Below are positions 47,052-56,604 of a stretch of 64,000 nt of DNA, one piece after another. This DNA is from Diadema setosum (taxonomy: Eukaryota; Echinodermata; Echinoidea; Diadematoida; Diadematidae). The position numbers and the translations under genes were made by a program. Position 1 is the first letter of the stretch, and each line of letters starts with the position of its first letter. Under the pieces are notes generated by a model, which saw only the letters and a program-made list of their open reading frames with translations, had not been told where the DNA came from and ran no database searches. The stretch spans positions 6,651,328 to 6,715,327 of the forward strand of contig CM067065.1 in NCBI GenBank assembly GCA_033980235.1, written 5' to 3'.

Positions 47052-47262
47052 CACTGTTGAAGGTTTGGCATAGTTTTGGTTGAAGATTCAGGTTTTAACT
47101 TTTGCAGGATCCTTAGAAACCACTTATATGAAATATTGAAGAGCAGGCAATCCCTAAAGAAAATCCAAGTTTGCTTGGTATCAATATGGTTTTGTAATGT
47201 CTGAGACATAAAAAAAACAACGCAAAACAAAGTAGTCATATAGGTTTTCCATGCGAATTTCT
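47052..47262. mobile_element. Foldback family A copy 7, partial
   Basis: TAGTTTTGGTTGAAGATTCA, CCTTAGAAACC and TGTCTGAGACAT match one arm of family A. It lies exactly between the two direct duplicates. Confidence 0.5.
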
Positions 47263-47267
47263 CCTTT

Positions 47268-47605
47268 TTTCAATCCATTTGATAGAAGGTTCATTTAATT
47301 TTTTTAATACCAACAAACCTCGTTAACGCACAGTCTGTTTTTCAAAATTGCAACTTGTTCGTTCATTGTAGCATTTCGATCAAAATAGAATTTGCACATG
47401 TGGCTTTCGAATTCGTAAAAAGGGTATTCAAAATGGGCAGGTATACTCTACGTTCATTCAAATTCGCCATCACTTTCCGAAAAGGGTGGTTTGAGTCATT
47501 CACTGTCACGAATGGGCAGTCAAATTCCAAACATTATTTTTGTTCAAATTTATGCCATGTCATATCTATTTTGAATAGGTGAAAACATTTAAGCGTGTCC
47601 TTTTG
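47268..47605 (+). repeat. Direct duplication, right copy
   Basis: Second copy of the unit at 46718-47020, about 80-85% similar by eye. Confidence 0.7.
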
Positions 47606-48742
47606 TTTCATTCACACACTGTTAAGCATGAAAATTATATCATAATTATTTTGACCGTTTATAACAGGGGTCTGTTCTTCTGTTATACTTTTCTCCCAGA
47701 CCTGTCATTACAGGCTTGCATGTACCAGTACTATACACATGATACAGATTAACTTTTTCCTCTTGCAGTCATGACAACACAAGTTACATAAAGACGTATA
47801 TCTCAAGAAGACAGATAAATAATTGTAGACACACTTGAGGATCATAACCTTCACTACCGAGAAGTGGCCGACACACTCGGAAGAAAGCGCTGAACGGCCA
47901 GATAAGTTGTGACCACAATGCACTATCTTCGGACTGGGAGACTCAATAAGCACATTGAGGAAAAAAAAAAACAGTTGACAAATCTCCGAAATGAATACAA
48001 AAACATGAAATGTTATGATGCTTACAAAACAATAATGATGACGGGAAAAAAAAAAAAGGAAGAACCGAGGCATAAACATGTTTGCTATATTGACTGCAGA
48101 AGATGTTATAAATTGCATGCCCAAAATGAATAAGAGCGAAGCATATACGTGATCACGTGACTATGATCATTCTACATATAATGAACGAATAGTGAAATTG
48201 GTGATTGCCTTCCAGTTGAAAAAGTTAGTATTAATTAGAATGGGGGTAAAGGTGATTCGAATGCTCCAAAATGAATTTGAATAAAGAGATAATAAAATTG
48301 AAAAACCGAATATGGCACCTATATAGGGTATATTTTGCTGAATTGAATTCAGCAATAAGAAATTGGACTGAACATTGGCGTGAAATTGGCAGGGGAAACA
48401 GTGATTGAAACACAGCTGTTTGAATGATTTGATGGTTCACTTTCTCTTCTCCTTTGAGGTTCATATTTCTGTCTTTGATGACGATATACCTCCCCCCCCC
48501 CATGTCTCTCTCTTTTATATACCTCCCCTCCCATGTCTCTCTCGTTTATATCCCTACTATATTGCACACATGCTGACACAGATCATCCAGTTAGGACTAT
48601 AAATGCCGAGTCTAACGTATTATGGATCGTATTATACGTTCTGTACTAAGAGGCAGTATCATATTCCGCAGAGATGTTCTTGGCACGCGTGGGCCCATTC
48701 ATCCACTGACCATGGCACTGATTTGAAGGAACATGCGTGCAG
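47606..48742. other. No gene recognised
   Basis: AT-rich; the longest frame (minus strand, 47708-48124) is F/C/H-rich with no motif and ordinary intergenic composition. Confidence 0.35.
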
Positions 48743-48920
48743 GAGGAGGGGCGGATCCAGGAATTCCTTAAAAAAAAGGGGTGTCTTTACAAAATAGTAA
48801 AGGGGCACATGCACCCCCCCCCCCCCAATCGGGGCCAACATTTGTTTTTTTTTTTTTAAACAAAATAATAGGATAGAGGCGCACACCCTGTTTCCCCCGC
48901 CTGGATCTGCCACTGCAGCA
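48743..48920. mobile_element. GGCGGATCCAGG inverted-repeat element, copy 1
   Basis: Left GGGGCGGATCCAGG, right CCTGGATCTGCCACTG. GCAGGAG on both sides could be a target duplication. Body about 170 bp, including a C-run. Confidence 0.7.
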
Positions 48921-48999
48921 GGAGTATACAGATACAGTGCCAGATATTACGAGGAGGAATGTGGTAGATTAGTTTATTGTTAATTGTGTACATCAAGCT

Positions 49000-49165
49000 G
49001 TCTCTGTGTTGTACAATAATGTGTTTGTGCGTATTGTTAGAGCATATTGGCATGAATATGGAAAAATATACGTTGTGCTCAATTTTTATTGTATGCAAAT
49101 ACCAAATTGTAATCTATACTTTTGTCGAAAATGAAATAAAATAAAGTGAAATGAAATGAAAATAC
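49000..49165 (+). mobile_element. LINE 3' tail
   Basis: TTTTGTCGAAAATGAAATAA followed by AATAAAGTGAAATGAAATGA tail, the same terminal style as the other LINE ends in the window. Confidence 0.45.
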
Positions 49166-49265
49166 CGCTGCTGGGAAGAACGCAGTGTTCATAAGCGTTA
49201 CGTGAAATACCGTGTGAACACAATATTGTGAACACAGTGTGATATCTCTTCACATTGTTAAAATC

Positions 49266-49337
49266 TGAACATAGATAGGTAAATAGATAGACAGATAGAA
49301 TAAAGTGAGAGAGAGATAGAGAGATAGAGAGATATAC

Positions 49338-49378
<41 letters not shown>

Positions 49379-49821
49379 CAGATAGATAGATACAGATAAT
49401 TACATAGAGCTGGAGATAGATAGATAGATAGATATAAATAGATATAGATAGATACAGATAAGTACATATAGATGGAGATAGATAGATAGATAGACAGATA
49501 GATAGATATAAATAGATATAGATATAGATACAGATAAGTACATAGAGATGGAGATAGAGAGATATATATATAGATATATAGATAGACAGATAGATAGATA
49601 TAAATAGATATAGATAGATACAGATAAGTACATAGAGATGGAGATAGATATATATATATATATATAGATAGATAGATAGACAGATAGATAGATATAAATA
49701 GATATAGATAGATACAGATAAGTACATAGAGATGGAGATAGAGAGATATATAGATAGATAGATAGATAGACAGATAGATATAAATAGATATAGATAGATA
49801 CAGATAAGTACATAGAGATGG

Positions 49822-49867
<46 letters not shown>

Positions 49868-50009
49868 AGATAGACAGATAGATAAATAGATAGATAGATA
49901 TAAATAGATATAGATAGATACAGATAAGTACATAGAGATGGAGATAGAGAGATATATAGATAGATATATAGATAGACAGATAGATAGATATAAATAGATA
50001 TAGATAGAC

Positions 50010-50061
<52 letters not shown>
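49266..50061. repeat. (GATA)n array with higher-order units
   Basis: GATA/GACA tetranucleotides are organised into units of roughly 60-120 bp, each containing ACAGATAAGTACATA and GATGGAGATAGA. Six or seven units are visible (around 49395, 49457, 49531, 49620, 49711, 49799, 49920). The long Tyr-Leu-Ser-Ile frames on the minus strand are artefacts of this repeat. Confidence 0.9.
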
Positions 50062-51044
50062 GGCGCGAATGAGGAAAGTTTCCGGTTGTTAGATGGCCTT
50101 ATCTTATTGGGGAATCAGACAGCTGGCGATTAAACAGACAACTTGCCAGTTTTGATGATGAAGGATGCGTGCCTCTGTATCTGTATTATACCAGTACCCA
50201 TCAGGGGTTCTTTCTCAGCGTTGAACCTTTTACTTGTTTAATCTGTGAGGAGACGCACATCATTAGTTCACAGGGCCAGGGGAAAAACCTCCAGACGTGG
50301 TCCCCTCATTGGTCGCTGCATTATCACTTGACCTTTAACCCGTTTCTTTCCAACCAGCCAGCTTGGGTAGGATCTCAATGACATAGAGAGGGAGAGTGAG
50401 AGAGACAACCTCACCCCTTAACCTCACGTGTCATCCTGAAATGGGATAAAATAAAACAAGATCAATGATCCACGGCCATCTAACTTTGTGTAAACCTTCA
50501 GTGAAAGCAGACAAATCTCTCCTTTCCATTTCTTTCTCCTTTCTTCTATCCTATCTCTACGCAAGTCATCTCTCCCTCCTATTTTTCCTATAAAATGAAA
50601 ATTTTATGTATTCTGTACGAGGGCTGCATGCAGTACGCTTAAAAAGATGCAGTCCTTATTCTACCATCATTATTCATTGTATCGCTGATATGTTTTGCGG
50701 TACACTGTAAAGGCAATGAAGAAACACGACCTTGTTAACAACTAATGTTTATGTATTATTCCTGGTGTGTCACCGACAATGTATTATACATGGACATGAA
50801 TGCGCATGTACCATGATAATGCAGGAACCAACAATTCAAATCGAATCAAGAAGGAGAATGGGAAAGATGAAAAACAAGGTAAAAACAATACATTCGGTTG
50901 AAGAGAGAAATGCGGTCACAAACAAATTCATATTGGATTATACACATCAAATATACAACAATACCTTCTCCCCCCCCCCAAAAAAAAAAAAACACAATAA
51001 AATACAATATCTTAATTATGATAATTAAATAGAAGTAGTCAAAT

Positions 51045-51102
<58 letters not shown>

Positions 51103-51971
51103 TAGGCCAACACATTTACCAGAAGAAATCAGACATCGGAGACGGTCATTATTTTGAAACTTTGGGAAAATGATTAAATTTAGTAAAGGAGAATACTTTT
51201 CTTGATTCAACTCTTAGTGCTTGAATTTTGCATGTGACTGAAATTTAATGATAAAGTATTATTTCGAAGAGCTGAAAATGGAGCAAATGTTTAACACATA
51301 ACAAAACGAGGATGAATGCTGCTTTAACAGAAAATGTAATGTAAAACGAAAATAAAAAATAATTGAATTAAATAGAAGTGAACTGAACACATGAACTGCA
51401 CGCACTCACAATCTCACACACGCACTGACACACAAGGCACCAATTCACGCCCCCCCCCCCCCCACACACACACACACAAACATCACGACTTAGTCCTAGT
51501 AATTGGAACGGAAAGGGGCTTCGCGTTATACACCTTTGGCTTGAGGCAGTCTGAATGGATACGTAAGGGCGGACAGGATCAGTGGTGACCCTCAATCCCC
51601 TGCTCAACCCCATCACTGTCAGCAGTGAAATCGCGATTTCCACGACCGACTAGATTGATTTGACGTGAAAATAACACCGGATCTGATCATGCTATAGCTG
51701 ACTCTTTTTTTATTTTTTATTTATTTATTTATTTTTTTTTTAATACAATACTCCAATCAGTCGAATTTTGTCCTAAACACGGCTGGCCTAAAAGATGTAT
51801 TCTATAGACGGATTTCAAGGTGTGACGGCTTTTTACGAGAACAAAACTCTTTAGTGGACTGCGGGAATGCAGCAATAATTATTTTGTAGAACGCATCGGT
51901 GGAGTTTCAACAAAATTGGTTCTATACGCCGCCATTGTTGGATGAGAAGACTACAATGTGTCCAACATTAA
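50062..51971. other. No accepted gene
   Basis: A TGA-to-TGA frame at about 50081-50381 (+) was considered and left unassigned. A poly-T run of about 55 bases lies at 51046-51100. A CA run lies near 51462-51480. Fragments of family D/E-like sequence occur at 51850-51970. Confidence 0.35.
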
Positions 51972-52541
51972 TTGAAGACCTGAATATTATAAGAACGACC
52001 TAAGTCCATTTTTTTTTTTGCCAAATTCGGTTTGACATGGGAAATTGTAGCTTATGCATGGACTCATCTTGTGTATAAATGATAAATCCTAATTACCCCC
52101 GGAAGTGCCTGAAATGAATGAGTTCAATCTTATATGAATGTAAGAATGAAGGACTTGGGTCATTCTTACATTCATATTATAGCACCCTCTCTCATCCTTC
52201 TCTCGTCTCTACAGCAGAATATCATGTATGATTCAAAGAACGACCCAAGTCCATATGATTCAAAGAACGACCCAAGTCCATATGATTCAAAGAACGACCC
52301 AAGTCCAGATTCAAAGAACGGCCCAAGTCCATCATACAAAATGGCGTCTCCACAATAATGTAAATGTTAATTGTCATAATAATATATTTTTTATGTTCTA
52401 ATTTGTATATACAATGTTGCCTTCCCATCACATTAAATAGAATATCATTGGACAAATAAAAAAAGATATGAAGTTCTTTTTTAAGTTTACTCGAAATGGT
52501 CTTCCATGGACTTGGGTCGCTCTTATATTCAGATACTCAAT
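51972..52541. mobile_element. GACCCAAGTCC inverted-repeat element, copy 2, with internal amplification
   Basis: Reverse-oriented relative of 43818-44329. At about 52235-52340 the word ATTCAAAGAACGACCCAAGT is repeated four times in tandem, a local minisatellite built from the terminal-repeat sequence. The remainder matches copy 1 (AAATGATAAATCCTAATTAC, GAAGTGCCTGAAATGAATGA). Confidence 0.75.
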
Positions 52542-53254
52542 TATTTTTTGTGATGTCACGTATCGACAACGATGAATAGAAAATAGTATTGAGAATTCAG
52601 CGTATTTTCATATTCTTTTTTAGCATAATAAAAAAAAAAACACTTGATGTAGCTCTTTCGGAAAACAGGGGAAATTATGATACTTATGATATCCTTAAAC
52701 GTGCCATTCACCATTTGAAGCAGAGATTAATAAAAAATGTTCGAGATGTCGCATTTGATGCATAATCTATGGTCAGTTGTGTCACAAAACATCAATAAAA
52801 CCTAAAATATGAGGCGATATCATTATTTTTCTCAATAAATCATCACTGTGATATAGACGGTTTATTCTAGAAACTATCTAATTAATGTGCATATTCTTGA
52901 TATTGAACAATACGTCACATTGATTATATCGATTACCATGTCTTCATTCGTTGTTACTATCCCTAGCTCACATTAAACTATTTTGAAGCACTGAAGATTG
53001 GTTTTTGTTTCATCTTATAGTAAATTATGCCTTTAAGGATAATCGCTCTTGATGCAACTGACATAATGTTAACATCGAGAGGAGGGAGCGTGCATAGGCC
53101 TAATTTTCATGGAACAGATTAAAATTAAATGGTTTCTTCTCATGTTTTCTTAATATCGTTGTCAATGCGTGGCGTCGCAAACTCTTGTCCATTTTTGTAG
53201 TCTTCTCATCCGAGTGCAGAGGTGTAAGTATCGAAACTTTAGAAATATTAATTC
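52542..53254. other. No gene recognised
   Basis: AT-rich unique sequence without exon-like frames. Confidence 0.4.
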
Positions 53255-53789
53255 ACAGTGGCGGATCCAGGGGGAGCGCACCGGGCGAGCCCCCTTTTTT
53301 TTATTATTTTTTTATATTAAAGGTGGTGGCTAGTAACTGATCAGTGGGAATCAGTGGGAATGCTGGAGGATGATTGTTCCAATCCTTGTGGGATTCATTT
53401 AAGAGTACATTATCTATGGCTAGTGTGAAAATTATTTGCTTGAGAACGGTCTCATATTCAAGTAATGTGCAGTTTGATGTTTCCAGGTTAGCGTGCCTGG
53501 TCAGTGACGGGGCATTAATCTGCACATTACTTGAATATGAGACCGTTCTGAAGCAAATAATATTCACACAACAGTAGATATATAATGTACTCTTAAATGA
53601 ATCCCACAAGGATTGGAACAATAATCCCTCAGCATTCCCACTGATTCCCACTGATCGGTTACTAGCCATCCCCTTTAAACAGAGGAAATAAAAAGAAAAA
53701 AAATAAGGGGAGGGGTGCGTGCGCCTCCCCTTTAATTTCGTATAAGGCGCCGCGGTGACCTTTTTACAGAATTCCTGGATCCACCCCTG
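53255..53789. mobile_element. GGCGGATCCAGG element, copy 2, interrupted
   Basis: Left end CAGTGGCGGATCCAGG, right end CCTGGATCCACCCCTG, flanked on both sides by ATTCA (probable target duplication). Between them the element is split by a family C foldback at 53317-53678; without it the element would be about 175 bp, the size of copy 1 at 48743. Confidence 0.75.
53317..53678. mobile_element. TTAA-flanked foldback, family C copy 2, nested
   Basis: TTAA at both ends. The whole element is a near-palindrome: GGCTAGTAACTGATCAGTGG at left and CCACTGATCGGTTACTAGCC at right, with CAAGTAATGTGCAG and CTGCACATTACTTG further in. More complete than the copy in the LINE. Confidence 0.85.
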
Positions 53790-54537
53790 ATTCATGATAG
53801 GCTGTGTAGATTTCCCCCAAATTCACTGATGTGTTAAATCATTATATTTCCGCATTTTATGTATTGGTTTCTTTCCCTTTTAAATCTGCGTGGACAAATT
53901 GTAACATGGCACATCGGCTTTGTATTATGTTCTCCATTTCAACAACAGAGCACAATCGAACTGTTAATAATCCTTGTATATAGATTCAGCCCTTATCCAT
54001 CTCAGTATGTCTAACATACAATGATTTATTGAGTTATCAAGCGGGGTCTATATAGACAGTCTGTGATTCACTCTTTATTGGTCATGTATAGTTGTTTTCA
54101 GCATAACCTCAGTTTTAAAGAATTAGTTCGTTTTGTGCAGTTACAATAGTTATAAAATTTGTATTCTCATTCATGATAGTATTTTCCGTTATTCTCATGT
54201 TGCATTGTTTTGTTTTGTTTTAAATAGATGTGAATAATGCTATTATGTAATGTTATACGGCAATTGCATTTTGCTGGAAAGGAAGTAAGTGAAATGATAT
54301 GATATGAAATATTACCCCAACTTGACAGTATACCAGTATGGACCGGCCTGTTATGTATGCATGGTAGAGGTTGAACGAGATTGCAGTAGCTGGTGGTGGA
54401 CCTTATTAACATCCATGGTCCAAGGACTTATTGTTCATAATACAGAGCTGGCGCAAGTTTGGTAGGATTCAAAAATATGGAATTTCCGGCTGAATAATAA
54501 TGAAGCCTTGCTTATCGATTATATACATCCCGTGTAG
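53790..54537. other. No gene recognised
   Basis: AT-rich; a LINE-tail-like GTGAAATGATATGATATGAA lies near 54290. No exon. Confidence 0.35.
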
Positions 54538-54724
54538 TTCTCACGAAACAATGGAGAGCTTGAGGTGTGTGACGCGAACGCTGAAGACGACGCTAAACAG
54601 GACATGATGCAATTCTGCAAATACGCGAGACAGCTGTTTCTATTGATCAATCTGGGATGCTGCGTCGTCTTAACGTTCGCGTCTCAAATTCATAAAGATC
54701 GCTTTTATCATGCGTTGTCATCAG
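54538..54724 (+). CDS. Candidate exon encoding a membrane anchor
   Basis: Between a possible acceptor (GTGTAG at 54537) and a donor (CATCAG/GTACGA at 54725) the frame is fully open, with balanced GC-ending codons unlike its surroundings. From the paired ATGs at 54604/54607 it would encode a short cytosolic tail, a hydrophobic stretch (LFLLINLGCCVVLTFAS) and a basic juxtamembrane part, ending in phase 1: the layout of a type II Golgi enzyme N-terminus. An out-of-frame ATG in good context at 54551 opens an 18-codon upstream frame. No following exon was recognised in the window, so it could be a lone exon of a long gene or a pseudogene fragment. Confidence 0.3.
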
Positions 54725-55022
54725 GTACGAATTCATGCCTGGAAAAGTAAGCTTAAGCGCTTTTAATCATTAATTATTTATGTGGTCTTCAAAATAATTC
54801 AGCTCAAGCATAAATTGGTGATTTATAGCACATAATTGATTTGTGTTTCTGTGCAATCCAATTTAGATAACAATTTGTGTTTTGTCAGTGGAAATGGTAC
54901 ATTTTCTGTAAAAGGCACATTATCATAATATATTTGCACGGCTAAGTCACAAACAACGCCGTTTCCCTTACACAGGGTTCCTGAGTGCGTGATCGAGGAA
55001 AACAGAAATGATGATTATGAGA

Positions 55023-55583
55023 TTAAAGGACAAGTTCACCTTCATAGACATGTGGGTTGAGTGAATACACAATATTAGTAGAACACATCAGTGGTAGTTT
55101 GAGGAAAATCGGCCAATCCGTTCAAAAGTTATTAATTATTTAAGTTTGTGCTCAGTCACGGCTGGACGAGAAGGCTACCATTGCTGCATGTGATGTCACA
55201 TGTGCACAACGATATAACGAAAAATTAAAGAAAATTCAACATATTTTCACTTTTCTCCCATAACAAAAGAACACTCGACTTCTCTCTTTCATAAGGCAGT
55301 GGGGAATAATATTGCCTTTAACATACGTTGTAGCAAATCGAAGAAATGTGCACTTTCTTCAAAAATTAAAGTTTTGTGAAATTCTGTTTTTATTTTCCTT
55401 ATCGTTGTACGCATGTGACATCATACACTGTAGTAGTCTTCTCATCCAGCAGTGACTGTGCTGATACTTTACACATTCATAACTTTGGAACGGATTGTCG
55501 GATTTTCCCCAAACTTTCACTAATGTGTTCTACTAACATTGTTGCATTCACTTAATCCATACGAAGTTGGAATTGCCGTTTAA
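55023..55583. mobile_element. TTAA-flanked foldback, family E
   Basis: TTAA/AGGACAAGTTCACCTTC at left; GAAGTTGGAATTGCCGT/TTAA at right. CTGGACGAGAAGGCTAC and GTAGTCTTCTCATCCAG, and GTTCTACTAACATTG with its complement, are inverted inside. Interior similar to family D at 30317. Confidence 0.8.
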
Positions 55584-56604
55584 ATGGAGGGGGTGTTTAA
55601 ATTTATCCCGTGCTCCTCTTTTGCCCATGGCTTCCCTATTGGAATAATGACCCCCCCCCCCCCCCCCCCCTCCAAAAAAAAAAAAAATGATGACAATCAC
55701 AAAAGCAGCAGTGGAAGAGGAACTTGAAAAATTGAAGTATAAAGAAACGAAGAGGGGGAAAAGAATTGAGAAAGTGGAAAGAAGTAAAGTAAACTTTAGC
55801 AGGTTCGGCTGTACCTCCCTCGGGTAATCTTCTTGTAAGAAGAAACAAAACCTGTATCAAAAATAATTATGTTCCTATCCATAATAATCTGTAAAAGTTG
55901 AAACATCAAATGTCCAACATGAATAATAGGGAAAACACGATGAATATTAGAATCGAGCAAGTGATGTTAAGGTATAGAGATTGATAGTTTTATAGGGCCT
56001 ATTTTTATCAAATCAGATATTGCTTACCTGTTATTACGGGAGTGTTGGTCTATAAAGTCAAATGATTATCTTCAAAAATCCGGTAAACTCTATACAGCTT
56101 AATGCTCATTTAATGTTATATTGTGACATTTCTTCTGTGTGGTAGGCCTATGTGTAGATAATATAAAACATTGTCTTTGCGGTTTTTTTTTTAAATGTAA
56201 ATACCACATTACTTCTTTCGTGGTTTAGACTGCAGGGACCGTGAAAAGTGATGAGTATTATTACAGAAGGTAATTTGAATGTCTATAGACATTTTTTTTT
56301 TTCAGGTCAAAATGAAAGGAGGGATAATGGTTTGGCTAAGTTCGCCCTCGAATTTAAATAGTCAACGGCTTGTTAGTGATCAGTGTACTGTTCCTATCCA
56401 TTCTTCATCAATGTAGCCTGTTATACAGATTTTTTTTTTCAAACTTGTTATAAAATTTGTCAAGACAAAGAGTACATTACAAACGATGGTTTACGTGTCT
56501 AAATCTAGCACATTTTTGTTTTGTGATTGCGATCAGAATATGCCCAATATTATCCACCAACATGACCGGATCCCCCCCCCCCCCCGCCAATTTTAATCAT
56601 TTAT
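55584..56604. other. No gene recognised
   Basis: Poly-C/A junctions near 55650 and poly-C near 56575; no exon. Confidence 0.4.

Noticed and set aside
49086..49933. Open frames of 177 and 213 codons rich in Tyr-Leu-Ser-Ile on the minus strand
   Set aside because: They are translations of the GATA/GACA microsatellite.
49266..50061. CRISPR-like array
   Set aside because: Repeats are simple GATA-type with no unique spacers, and the DNA is clearly animal.
50081..50381. Open frame of about 100 codons next to the GATA array
   Set aside because: Codon use is not bad, but there is no in-frame ATG near its start, no splice context and no recognisable motif; left unassigned.
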